Positions 23,676 through 32,119 of a DNA stretch of 64,000 nucleotides are shown piece after piece. Under the pieces are notes generated by a model, which ran no database searches, was not told the DNA's origin, and worked only from the letters and a program-made list of their open reading frames with translations. The position numbers and the translations under genes are program-made. Source of the DNA: Lentzea sp. NEAU-D7 (lineage in GTDB: Bacteria; Actinomycetota; Actinomycetes; Mycobacteriales; Pseudonocardiaceae); NCBI RefSeq assembly GCF_026242055.1, contig NZ_JAPJDL010000017.1:123958-187957 (forward strand), in the 5' to 3' direction. Within the stretch, counting starts at the first letter, position 1, and the number at the start of each line of letters is the position of its first letter.

Positions 23676-25720
23676 GAGAGCAGTTCCGCCGTGGGCGAGG
23701 CGTTCTCGCGACGGCCGACCCAGTCGACGATCTGCTCGACCGCCCGCTCCACCGGCACGCCGTTGATCTGCGTGCCGTCGCGGAACCGGAACGACACCGC
23801 GTTCGCCTCCACGTCCTTGGCGCCGGCCAGGAGCATGAACGGCACCTTCTGCATGGTGTGGTTGCGGATCTTCTTCTGCATGCGGTCGTCCGAGGCGTCC
23901 ACGTCGACCCGGATGCCGGCCTTGCGCAGCACGTCGCGCACCGCGAACAGGTGGTCGGCGTTCTCGGACGTCACCGGGATGCCCATGACCTGCACCGGCG
24001 CGAGCCACGCCGGGAACGCGCCCGCGTAGTGCTCGGTCAGCACGCCGAAGAAGCGCTCGACCGAGCCGAACAGCGCGCGGTGGATCATGACCGGGCGCTG
24101 GCGCGAGCCGTCCGGGCCGGTGTACTCCAGCTCGAACTTCTCGGGCAGCATGAAGTCGAGCTGGATGGTCGACATCTGCCAGGTGCGGCCGAGCGCGTCC
24201 CGCGCCTGCACGGAGATCTTCGGGCCGTAGAACGCGGCGCCACCGGGGTCGGGCACGAGCTCGAGACCGGACTCCTCGGCGACCGAGGCGAGCGTCGCGG
24301 TCGCCTCCTCCCAGATGTCGTCCGGGCCGACGAACTTCTCCGGGTTCTTGGTCGAGAGCTCCAGGTAGAAGTCGTCCAGACCGTAGTCGCGCAGCAGGTC
24401 CAGCACGAAGTTCAGCAGCGACTTCAGCTCGTCGCGGACCTGGTCGCGCGAGCAGAAGATGTGCGCGTCGTCCTGCGTCATGCCGCGGACCCTGGTCAGG
24501 CCGTGCACCACGCCGGACTTCTCGTATCGGTAGACCGAGCCGAACTCGAACATGCGCAGCGGCAGCTCGCGGTAGGACCGGCCACGCGCCTTGAAGATCA
24601 GGTCGTGGAACGGGCAGTTCATCGGCTTGAGGTAGTAGTCCTGGCCCGGCTTGCGGACCGTGCCGTCCTCGTTGAACTCGGCGTCGAGGTGCATCGCCGG
24701 GTACATGCCGTCCTTGTACCAGTCCAGGTGACCGGAGACCTCGAACAGCTTGCCCTTGGTGATGTGGGGCGAGTAGACGAACTCGTAGCCCGCCTCGGTG
24801 TGGCGCTGGCGGGAGTAGTCCTCCATGGCCTTGCGGATGATGCCGCCCTTGGGGTGGAACACCACGAGGCCGGAGCCGATCTCGTCCGGGAACGAGAACA
24901 GGTCGAGCTCGACACCGAGCTTGCGGTGGTCGCGGCGCTCGGCCTCGGCCAGGCGCTCCAGGTACTCCTCCTGCGCCTCCTGCGACTCCCACGCGGTGCC
25001 GTAGATGCGCTGCAGCTGCGGGTTGTTCTCGTTGCCGCGCCAGTACGCGGCGGCCACGCGGGTCAGCTTGAACGCCGGGATGTGCTTGGTCGTCGGCACG
25101 TGCGGCCCGCGGCACAGGTCGCCCCAGACCTGCTCGCCCGAGCGCGGGTCGAGGTTGTCGTAGATCGTCAGCTCGCCGCCGCCGACCTCCATGACCTCGC
25201 TGGTGTCGACGTCGCTCTTGATGTCGACGAGCTCCAGCTTGAACGGCTCGGACGCCAGCTCGGCCTTCGCGGAGTCGATCGACTCGACGACGCGGCGCGA
25301 GAACCGCTGCGAGGACTTGATGATCTGCTTCATGCGCTTCTCGAGCGCCTGAAGGTCCTCGGGCGTGAAGGGCTTGGAGACCTGGAAGTCGTAGTAGAAG
25401 CCGTCCTTCACGGGCGGGCCGATGCCGAGCTTGGCCTCCGGGAACTGCTGCTGCACGGCCTGTGCCAGCACGTGCGCGGCGGAGTGGCGGATGACGCTGC
25501 GGCCGTCCTCGGTGTCCGCGGCGACGGCCTCGACCTCGACGTCGACCTGCGGGGTCCACGACAGGTCGCGCAGGTGGCCCTCGGCGTCCTTCACGACGAC
25601 GATCGCGTCGGACCCCTTGCCCGGCAGGCCCGCCTCACGCACGGCCGTGCCCGCCGTCGTCCCAGCCGGAACCACCACGCGCGGCGGGTTCTGGGCGACT
25701 GCTGGGCGCGACTCGGACAC
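23672..25720 (-). CDS. thrS: threonyl-tRNA synthetase
   Basis: A 682-residue class II synthetase charging tRNA-Thr. The order is TGS domain (about 12-70), editing domain with RHSAAHVLAQAVQQ (77-90), catalytic core with LKPMNCPFH (zinc Cys) and YEKSGVVHGLTRVRGMTQDD (motif 2), motif 3 MIHRALFGSVERF, then the anticodon-binding domain. The start is GTG with AGGAG upstream. It is first in a thrS-HIT operon. No T-box leader is apparent, and the GNAT gene ends 37 bases upstream on the same strand. Confidence 0.97.
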   Translation of the reverse strand: MSESRPAVAQNPPRVVVPAGTTAGTAVREAGLPGKGSDAIVVVKDAEGHLRDLSWTPQVDVEVEAVAADTEDGRSVIRHSAAHVLAQAVQQQFPEAKLGIGPPVKDGFYYDFQVSKPFTPEDLQALEKRMKQIIKSSQRFSRRVVESIDSAKAELASEPFKLELVDIKSDVDTSEVMEVGGGELTIYDNLDPRSGEQVWGDLCRGPHVPTTKHIPAFKLTRVAAAYWRGNENNPQLQRIYGTAWESQEAQEEYLERLAEAERRDHRKLGVELDLFSFPDEIGSGLVVFHPKGGIIRKAMEDYSRQRHTEAGYEFVYSPHITKGKLFEVSGHLDWYKDGMYPAMHLDAEFNEDGTVRKPGQDYYLKPMNCPFHDLIFKARGRSYRELPLRMFEFGSVYRYEKSGVVHGLTRVRGMTQDDAHIFCSRDQVRDELKSLLNFVLDLLRDYGLDDFYLELSTKNPEKFVGPDDIWEEATATLASVAEESGLELVPDPGGAAFYGPKISVQARDALGRTWQMSTIQLDFMLPEKFELEYTGPDGSRQRPVMIHRALFGSVERFFGVLTEHYAGAFPAWLAPVQVMGIPVTSENADHLFAVRDVLRKAGIRVDVDASDDRMQKKIRNHTMQKVPFMLLAGAKDVEANAVSFRFRDGTQINGVPVERAVEQIVDWVGRRENASPTAELLS

Positions 25721-25756
25721 GGTGACTCCTACGATCGAGGTAACGGGGTGAACGGA

Positions 25757-26248
25757 TCAGATGTTATCGGTGCTCAAGACGGACATGACGATCGCGTCGT
25801 GGAAGACGCCGTCCCAGAGCAGGGCGTCCCTCAGGCGGCCCTCCTCGCGGAAGCCGAGCTTCTTGTAGACGTGGATGGCCCGCTCGTTGAAGTCGTACAC
25901 CTCCAGATCGACCCGGTGCAGCCCGCGCTCGTGAAACGCGTGGTCGAGGACGTGCTTGATCGCGATCGAGCCGTAGCCCTTGCCGAAGCCGTCCCACAAC
26001 GCGATCCGCATGCCCGCCGAGCGGTTGTGCGGATTGATGGTGAGAACGACCTCGCCGATGAACTTCCCGTCCTCGGTAATCGCGCGGGTGTAGCGGTTCG
26101 GGTCGTTCAGCGTCCGCTCGACGTACGCCTCGTAATCCTCCAGCGTGAAGGTGCCGTGAGTACCGGTCAGGCGGTTGACCTCGTCGTCGTTCGGCCGGGC
26201 CGCGGCCATCTCGGCGGCGAACTCCTTGCGCAGGGGTACGAGTTCCAT
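25757..26248 (-). CDS. GNAT-family N-acetyltransferase
   Basis: 163 residues from ATG 26248, with the RimJ/RimL-like layout: YTRAITEDGKFIGEVVLTIN, the acetyl-CoA loop region WDGFGKGYGSIAIKHVLDHAF, and NERAIHVYKKLGFREEGRLRDAL. The substrate is unknown. The open frame extends upstream to 26383, but that part is Arg-rich and looks non-coding. It lies directly upstream of thrS on the same strand. Confidence 0.85.
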   Translation of the reverse strand: MELVPLRKEFAAEMAAARPNDDEVNRLTGTHGTFTLEDYEAYVERTLNDPNRYTRAITEDGKFIGEVVLTINPHNRSAGMRIALWDGFGKGYGSIAIKHVLDHAFHERGLHRVDLEVYDFNERAIHVYKKLGFREEGRLRDALLWDGVFHDAIVMSVLSTDNI

Positions 26249-26388
26249 GCCTCGATTGAAGCCGGTGCGCGCAAGCGGATTCCGGGCACGGCACCTACGT
26301 ACGCACTTCTGAGTGGTTTTTCGGATGCGCCCGGGCGCCCGGGGCGAGCACGCTGTTGTCTCCCGGCCCGCCGAATGGAGCATCGATC

Positions 26389-26703
26389 ATGTCCGACCTG
26401 GTCGTCGAATGCCCGGTCCGCCTCACCGAGTCCAACCGGGACGAACTGCGCCTGCTCTACGCCGATCTGCGTGACCACTACGCCCGCCGCGACGCCCGCA
26501 ACGGCACGCGCACCACGTTGCACTTCCTGTGGACCGGCGTGCTGGACGACGAGCTCTTCGGCGCCACCTACGCCGACCAGCGGCACGTTTTCGCTGGTTC
26601 CAGGCCTGTCATGAACTCGCTGCGCGAGCCAGGAGGGCTTCAGGAAACGAACAGGTGGCTGTCAGCCCCAGCTCAGCCGAACGGCGCATCGTTGAGGACA
26701 TGA
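26389..26703 (+). CDS. hypothetical protein, possibly truncated
   Basis: 104 residues starting MSDLVVECPVRLTESNRDEL, with GGAG 8 bases before ATG. The first 70 codons look properly coding. After about 26,590 codon bias weakens, with many A or T third positions, suggesting the original C-terminus was lost to a frameshift. It ends in an ATGA overlap with the next ORF. No family recognised. Confidence 0.45.
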   Translation: MSDLVVECPVRLTESNRDELRLLYADLRDHYARRDARNGTRTTLHFLWTGVLDDELFGATYADQRHVFAGSRPVMNSLREPGGLQETNRWLSAPAQPNGASLRT

Positions 26704-27281
26704 GCGAGCAGGGACAGACGCCTCCACCGCGGGAGCCGTCCAAGAACGAGCCGCAGGCCACCCCGCCTGCACCGGACCAGGCAACGACCCCACTGCCGGC
26801 CGGCGCACCGGCCACGCCTGGTCAGCACCCGACCGCCGAGCTGCCGGCCCAGCAGCCCGCCACGCCCGGCCAGCCAGCCGCAGCACCCGGTCAGCACCCG
26901 ACCGCCGAACCGCCCGCCCAGCAGCCCGCCACGCCGGCGGCAGAGCACCCCGCCGCACCGCACCCCGCGCCGGCCGCGGCCTCGGCGGCGGAAGCACCGA
27001 CTCCCCCTCCAGTTGTGGCCGCGGTGCCCGCGGGCCCTGGCCGGGGACGGCGTTTCGTGCGGCACCGCGCCACGCAGCTGGTCGCCGTCGGCCTGCTGGG
27101 GCTCGTCCTCGGCGGCGGCATCGTGGGAGCGATCGCCGCCGACCGCTCCGACCACCGCGGCGGCCCGGGCAAGGTGCGGATGCACGAGCGCGGCGAGCGC
27201 GGGCCCGACCGCGGCGGAGACCGCTTCGACCAGCGCGGCCCCTTCGGTGAGGGCCGTCCCGGCGACCGCTTCGAGCGGTGA
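26700..27281 (+). CDS. proline/alanine-rich single-pass membrane protein
   Basis: 193 residues. A long cytoplasmic Pro/Ala/Gln-rich N-terminus contains duplicated blocks of the form GQHPTAE-PAQQPATP (about 40-75). It is followed by GRGRRFVRHRATQLV, one helix (VAVGLLGLVLGGGIVGAIAA, about 130-150), and an external tail dominated by Arg, Gly and Asp (RGERGPDRGGDRFDQRG). No enzyme domain is seen. A structural or cell-envelope role is possible but unproven. Confidence 0.65.
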   Translation: MSEQGQTPPPREPSKNEPQATPPAPDQATTPLPAGAPATPGQHPTAELPAQQPATPGQPAAAPGQHPTAEPPAQQPATPAAEHPAAPHPAPAAASAAEAPTPPPVVAAVPAGPGRGRRFVRHRATQLVAVGLLGLVLGGGIVGAIAADRSDHRGGPGKVRMHERGERGPDRGGDRFDQRGPFGEGRPGDRFER

Positions 27282-27350
27282 CCGACCGAGCGCCCGCCCA
27301 GCGGACATCCGATTCCCCGACGGCGCTGGGCGTGCGCTCCCCGGAACCAG

Positions 27351-27403
27351 GAACGCGCGCCACCGCCGAATTAGTCCCCCTCGTTCTGCGGTGGCGTGCG
27401 TTC
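27351..27403. terminator. 16-bp hairpin between convergent genes
   Basis: GAACGCGCGCCACCGC pairs with GCGGTGGCGTGCGTTC with one mismatch across a 21-base loop. It lies between the membrane-protein gene and the acyl-CoA synthetase, so it can stop transcription from either side. Confidence 0.75.
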
Positions 27404-27414
27404 CGCCCACAGGC

Positions 27415-29058
27415 CTACTGGGGCTGCGGCCCCAGCCGGATCGCCAGCAGCTGGCGCCGCAGCACCTTGCCGGTCGCGTTGCGCGGCAGCTGCGGCACCA
27501 CGACGACCTCGCGCGGGACCTTGTGCCGCGCGAGCCGGGTGCGCACGAACTCGCGCAGCTCCCGCACGTCGATGCGCGCCCCGGCGACCGGCACCACGAA
27601 CGCGCGCAGGCGTTGGCCGTACTCGGGGTCCGGCACGCCGAGCACCGCCGCGTCCCGCACGCGGTAGTGGGTCATCAGCAGGTTCTCGACCTCGACCGGG
27701 TACACGTTCTCGCCGCCGGAGACGATCATGTCGTCCTCGCGGCCGTCGAAGTACAGCCGGCCGCTGGGGTCGAAGTGCCCCAGGTCGCCGGTCGCGACGA
27801 GTCCGTCGATGGACTCCTTCTGCGTGCCGTCGGTGTAGAGGTCGACGGTCAGCGAGCCGCGCACGTAGATCCGGCCCGTCACGAACGACCGCGTGATGCG
27901 GTTGCCCTCGTCGTCGTAGATGCGCACGACGCAGTTGTGCGGGGGCAGGCCGACGCTGGACGGCGCGGCCGCGAGGTCCTCCGGGGTGGCGACGGTGGCG
28001 ACCGCGACTTCCGTTGAGCCGTAGAGGTTGTAGAGCACCGGTCCCAGCACGGCCTGGGTGCGTTCGACGAGGTCCGGTGCGATCGGCGCGCCCGAGGAGA
28101 ACACGACCTTCAGGTGTGAGAGGTCGTACGAGTCGATCACGTGCCGGTCGAGTTCCATGATCCGCTGCAGCATCGTCGGCACCAGGACGAGCGTCGTGCA
28201 GCGCTGGCCCTGCACCGACCAGAGCGTCTTGCGCGGGTCGAACCGGCGGTGCAGCACCGCGCGCGACCCCAGCGACATCGCGAGCGTCAGGTGCGAGTAG
28301 CCGACGGAGTGGAAGATCGGCGCGGCGATGAAGGTCGACTCGCCGGAGGTCATCGGGATGCGGTCGAGGAAGTCCGACGCGGTGAGCACCGACTTGATCT
28401 CGCGGGCCGTGCCTTTGGGCGTTCCGGTCGTGCCGGAGGTCAGCTGGATCACGACGCCCGGTTCGCGCGGCGGTTCGAGCTCGCCGCGCGGTGCCTTGGC
28501 CACCAGCTGGTCCAGTGTCGGGGTGCGACGGTCCAGTCCGTCCCGCGACCACGCGAGCCAGCGCGGGATCGACGGGGGCAGCTGGTGGAACAGCGGTGTG
28601 AACTCCTCGTCGTGGATGACGAGCGACGCGCGTTCGCGTTGCAGGAGGTCCAGGACGACCGGTGCGCCGAAGCCGGTGTTCACCAGGAGCACGCGGACGC
28701 CGAGCTTCGCGCAGGCCAGCAGCGACTCGACCATGCCGCGGTGGTTGCGGCACATCAGCGCGACGATGTGGGTGTGCTGGACGCCCAGGGCGCGCAGGCC
28801 CTGTGCGATGGCGTTCGAGCGCCTGTCCAGCTGGCGGTAGGTGACGGACCCCCGCTCGTCGACGACGGCGATGCCGTCCGGGTTGAGCCGGACGGAACGG
28901 CGCAGCGCCGTGACGTTCGGTCCCCAGATCTTGACCTCTTGCAGGGCCTGCATGGACATCTTGAAGTTCGTGAGGCTCACCATGCCCGCGGCGGACAAGA
29001 CGCGGAGTGAGTGCACCCGGCCCATGGCGTCGCGAAACACCTTGCGCAACCCTGGCAT
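27415..29058 (-). CDS. long-chain acyl-CoA synthetase (FadD-like)
   Basis: A 547-residue ANL-superfamily ligase. The AMP-binding motif is LTSGTTGTPKGT, followed by LYNLYGSTEVAV (A5), TGDLGHFD (A7), GREDDMIVSGGENVYPVEVE (A8), and the catalytic Lys in RNATGKVLRRQL near the C-terminus. It activates a carboxylic acid to acyl-AMP and then acyl-CoA. The N-terminus resembles mycobacterial FadD12-type proteins. ATG 29058 has GAGGAG upstream. A FadR-like site lies about 180 bases upstream, beyond a palindromic AAACGTTT at 29174-29181. Confidence 0.88.
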   Translation of the reverse strand: MPGLRKVFRDAMGRVHSLRVLSAAGMVSLTNFKMSMQALQEVKIWGPNVTALRRSVRLNPDGIAVVDERGSVTYRQLDRRSNAIAQGLRALGVQHTHIVALMCRNHRGMVESLLACAKLGVRVLLVNTGFGAPVVLDLLQRERASLVIHDEEFTPLFHQLPPSIPRWLAWSRDGLDRRTPTLDQLVAKAPRGELEPPREPGVVIQLTSGTTGTPKGTAREIKSVLTASDFLDRIPMTSGESTFIAAPIFHSVGYSHLTLAMSLGSRAVLHRRFDPRKTLWSVQGQRCTTLVLVPTMLQRIMELDRHVIDSYDLSHLKVVFSSGAPIAPDLVERTQAVLGPVLYNLYGSTEVAVATVATPEDLAAAPSSVGLPPHNCVVRIYDDEGNRITRSFVTGRIYVRGSLTVDLYTDGTQKESIDGLVATGDLGHFDPSGRLYFDGREDDMIVSGGENVYPVEVENLLMTHYRVRDAAVLGVPDPEYGQRLRAFVVPVAGARIDVRELREFVRTRLARHKVPREVVVVPQLPRNATGKVLRRQLLAIRLGPQPQ

Positions 29059-29229
29059 CAACAGCTCCTCGCGCTGCAAGTCCCCGAGGTATTCGGACGG
29101 TAACTGTCCGCAAGGCTCACGCCAAGGGTTGTTCCATGCGGAATGTGCATGACAACACGACATCCTACCCTGCAAACGTTTACAGCGGACCGCTTTCACA
29201 ACCGTGACCATTCCCACCGCCCCGCGACG

Positions 29230-29247
29230 GGTCTGACCGGTCAGACC
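29230..29247. promoter_or_regulatory. 18-bp palindrome matching the FadR operator core
   Basis: GGTCTGAC-CG-GTCAGACC is a perfect palindrome. On the minus strand the sequence around it reads CTGGTCTGACCGG, matching the core of the E. coli FadR consensus (CTGGTCNGACCNG). It overlaps the stop codon of the FadR-type gene and lies upstream of the acyl-CoA synthetase. It could be an operator, a terminator, or both. Confidence 0.5.
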
Positions 29248-29939
29248 AGGAAGCCGCGCAGCAACGACGCCGTGCCGTCGAGGTGCTCGGCCATGGCCTG
29301 CCGCGCGGCGACGGGGTCTCCGTCCAAAATGGAAGTGATGACCCGCTCGTGCTGGGCGTTGGAGTGCGCGAGGTTCGGTTCGAGCAGCGGGATGTGGTCC
29401 AGCAGCTCGTTGGCGCGCATCCGCGACTCGGCGACGGCGGCGGTCAGCGCGGCCGACCCGGTGGCCTCGGCGATCGCCAGGTGCAGCCGCGAGTCCTTGC
29501 GGCGGTACTCCGCGAGCGTCGAGGTGGAGGCCTCGTCGAGACGGGCGCGCAGCCCTCGGCGTTCGGCGGGGCCCAGCGACCGTCCCGCCGCCGTCTCGGC
29601 CGCGCCGGTCTCCAGCACCCTGCGCAGCGTCAGCACGTCGTGGAGGTCGCCGAAGTCCTTGGCCGGCGCGGACTTCGGCAGCACGTCCTGGACGAACGTG
29701 CCGCCGTACCGGCCCCTTCGGGACTCGACGTAGTGGTTCTCCTGCAACGACCGGATGGCCTCGCGCACGGTCACCCGGCTCACGCCGAGCCGGGTGGCCA
29801 GTTCCCGTTCGGACGGCAGCCGCTCACCCGGCGCGACGACGCCGAGCCGGATGGACTGCATGAGCCGTTCGACGGTCTCCTCGAAGGCGTTGCCCGCCCG
29901 CACCGGGCGGAACAACGCCTCCTGCGCGTGCTCCACCAT
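29241..29939 (-). CDS. GntR/FadR-family (FCD) transcriptional regulator
   Basis: 232 residues. The N-terminal GntR winged helix has GERLPSERELATRLGVSRVTVREAIRSL (about 38-65). The C-terminal FCD all-helical domain has metal-ligand style residues in SRLHLAIAEATGSAAL and HERVITSILDGD. It starts 2 bases after the SDR stop, as the last gene of the minus-strand GS-amidotransferase-ALDH-SDR series. It is the probable repressor of that operon and perhaps of the acyl-CoA synthetase. Confidence 0.9.
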   Translation of the reverse strand: MVEHAQEALFRPVRAGNAFEETVERLMQSIRLGVVAPGERLPSERELATRLGVSRVTVREAIRSLQENHYVESRRGRYGGTFVQDVLPKSAPAKDFGDLHDVLTLRRVLETGAAETAAGRSLGPAERRGLRARLDEASTSTLAEYRRKDSRLHLAIAEATGSAALTAAVAESRMRANELLDHIPLLEPNLAHSNAQHERVITSILDGDPVAARQAMAEHLDGTASLLRGFLV

Positions 29940-29941
29940 CT

Positions 29942-30709
29942 CTAGAGCGGTGTCACGTACGCGCCGGCGATGCCGCCGTCCACGAGGAAGTTCGACGCCG
30001 TCATGAACGACGAGTCGTCCGACGCCAGGAACGCGACCGCGGCGGCGATCTCCTCGGGTTCGGCGAACCGGCCGAGCGGGACGTGCACGAGGCGCCGCGC
30101 GGCCCGCTCCGGGTCCTTCGCGAACAGCTCCCGCAGCAGCGGGGTGTTGACCGGGCCGGGTGACAGGGCGTTGACGCGGATGCCCTCGCGGGCGAACTGC
30201 ACACCGAGTTCACGCGACATCGCCAGCACGCCGCCCTTCGACGCCGTGTAGGAGATCTGGGACGTCGCCGCGCCCATCGTCGCCACGAACGACGCGGTGT
30301 TGATGATCGAACCCTTGCCATTGGCCTGCATGTGCGGGATGGCGTACTTGCAACACAAATAAACCGACGTGAGGTTCACCTTCTGGACGCGCTCCCACGC
30401 CTCGATGCCCGTGGTCAGGATCGAGTCGTCGTCGGGCGGCGAGATACCGGCGTTGTTGAACGCGATGTCCAGCTTGCCGTAAGTGTCCACAGTGGTCTGG
30501 AAGAGCGCCTTGACCTGTTCCTCGTCGGTCACGTCGACCTGGACGAACAGCCCGCCCACCTCGTCCGCCGCCGCCTTGCCGGTGGCCGGGTCGAGATCGG
30601 CGACGACGACCTTCGCGCCCTCGCTCGCGAACCTGCGCGCGGTCGCGAGTCCGATCCCGCTGCCGCCACCCGTCACGACGGCCACGCGGCCCTCGAGTCG
30701 CTGCACCAT
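29942..30709 (-). CDS. short-chain dehydrogenase/reductase
   Basis: A 255-residue classical SDR: TGGGSGIG (Rossmann), NNAG, the catalytic Ser/Tyr/Lys in SFVATMGAATSQISYTASKGG, and PGPVNTPLL. Asp near the end of beta-2 (VVADLDP) favours NAD(H). GAGGAG precedes the ATG. It sits after the ALDH in an operon with a GS-like ligase and a gamma-glutamyl hydrolase. In a gamma-glutamyl ethanolamine route it could oxidise gamma-glutamylethanolamide to the aldehyde. That role is inference. Confidence 0.88.
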   Translation of the reverse strand: MVQRLEGRVAVVTGGGSGIGLATARRFASEGAKVVVADLDPATGKAAADEVGGLFVQVDVTDEEQVKALFQTTVDTYGKLDIAFNNAGISPPDDDSILTTGIEAWERVQKVNLTSVYLCCKYAIPHMQANGKGSIINTASFVATMGAATSQISYTASKGGVLAMSRELGVQFAREGIRVNALSPGPVNTPLLRELFAKDPERAARRLVHVPLGRFAEPEEIAAAVAFLASDDSSFMTASNFLVDGGIAGAYVTPL

Positions 30710-30766
30710 CTCTTGTTCTCCTCAGGTTTGCCAGAAACAGTTGGACCGGAATCAGTCGGACCGGGA

Positions 30767-32119
30767 TCAGGTGGCGATGAAGACGTTCTTGATCTCGGTG
30801 AAGGCGTCGAGCGCGTCCGGGCCGAGCTCGCGGCCGAGCCCGGACTGCTTCACGCCGCCGAACGGCGTCCAGTAGCGGACGGACGAGTGCGAGTTGACCG
30901 AGAGGTTCCCGGCCTCCACGGCACGGGAGACCCTGATCGCGCGGCCGACGTCGTTCGTCCAGATCGACCCGGACAGGCCGTACTCCGAGTCGTTCGCGAT
31001 CCGGATCGCGTCGGCCTCGTCGGTGAACGGCAGCACGACGACGACCGGCCCGAAGATCTCCTCGGTGACCGCGGGGTGGTCGTAGGCGGGCGTGAGCACC
31101 GTCGGCGGGAACCAGAAACCGGGTCCGTCCGGCGCGCTGCCCCGGAACGCGACGGGGGCGTCGTCTGGGACGTAAGACGCGACCTTGCCCAGGTGCGACG
31201 CGCTGATGAGCGGCCCCATCTCGGTCGCCTCGTCGCCGGGTTCGCCGACCTTCACGCCCTTGACCGCGGGCTCCAGCAGTTCCATGAACCTGTCGTAGAC
31301 GCTCGCCTGAACGAGGATCCGCGACCGGGCGCAGCAGTCCTGCCCCGCGTTGTCGAACACCCCGTACGGCGCCGTGGCGGCCGCCTTCTCCAGGTCGGAG
31401 TCCGCGAAGACGATGTTCGCCGACTTGCCGCCCAGCTCCAGCGTCACCCGCTTCACCTGTTTCGCGCAGCCGGCCATGATCTGCTTGCCGACCTCGGTCG
31501 AGCCGGTGAAGACGACCTTGCGCACCAACGGATGCGTGACGAACCGGTTGCCGACGACGCTGCCCTTGCCCGGCAGCACCTGGAACACGCCCTCCGGCAG
31601 GCCCGCCTCCAGCGCGAACTCGCCGAGGCGGATCGCGGTCAGGGGCGTGACCTCGGCGGGCTTGAGCACGACCGTGTTGCCGGCGGCCAGCGCGGGCGCG
31701 AACCCCCAGCCCGCGATGGGCATCGGGAAGTTCCAGGGGACGATCACGCCGACGACGCCGAGCGGTTCGTGGAACGTGACGTCGAGGCCGCCCGCGACCG
31801 GGATCTGCTTGCCGAACAGGCGTTCCGGGGCGGCCGAGTAGTACTGCAGCACGTCGCGGACGTTGCCCGCCTCCCACCGCGCGTTGCCGATGGTGTGGCC
31901 GGAGTTCTCGACCTCCAGCCGCGCGAGCTCCTCGACGTGCGCGTCGACGACCTCCGCGAACTTCCGCAGCAGCCTCGCGCGATCACCGGGGGCGACGTTC
32001 CGCCAGCTCTCGAACGCCTTCTGCGCCCGGCCGATCGCCGCGTCCGTGTCACCGAGGGTGGTGTGCGGCACGGACCGCACGATCTTCTCGGTGGCGGGGT
32101 TGATGACGTCAAAGGTCAC
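30767..32119 (-). CDS. aldehyde dehydrogenase (PuuC-like)
   Basis: 450 residues: VPWNFPMPIAGWGFAPALAAGNT, FTGSTEVGKQI, the catalytic Glu in LELGGKSANIVF, and the catalytic Cys in DNAGQDCCARSR. These are features of NAD-dependent, non-acylating aldehyde dehydrogenases. GTG 32119 overlaps the stop of the amidotransferase gene. By context it would oxidise a gamma-glutamyl aldehyde (gamma-glutamylacetaldehyde or gamma-glutamyl-aminobutyraldehyde) to the acid, which the upstream hydrolase would then cleave. Confidence 0.9.
   Translation of the reverse strand: MTFDVINPATEKIVRSVPHTTLGDTDAAIGRAQKAFESWRNVAPGDRARLLRKFAEVVDAHVEELARLEVENSGHTIGNARWEAGNVRDVLQYYSAAPERLFGKQIPVAGGLDVTFHEPLGVVGVIVPWNFPMPIAGWGFAPALAAGNTVVLKPAEVTPLTAIRLGEFALEAGLPEGVFQVLPGKGSVVGNRFVTHPLVRKVVFTGSTEVGKQIMAGCAKQVKRVTLELGGKSANIVFADSDLEKAAATAPYGVFDNAGQDCCARSRILVQASVYDRFMELLEPAVKGVKVGEPGDEATEMGPLISASHLGKVASYVPDDAPVAFRGSAPDGPGFWFPPTVLTPAYDHPAVTEEIFGPVVVVLPFTDEADAIRIANDSEYGLSGSIWTNDVGRAIRVSRAVEAGNLSVNSHSSVRYWTPFGGVKQSGLGRELGPDALDAFTEIKNVFIAT

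Noticed and set aside
26700..27281. Collagen-like or secreted mucin protein
   Set aside because: No Gly-X-Y periodicity and no signal peptide; a single internal helix instead.
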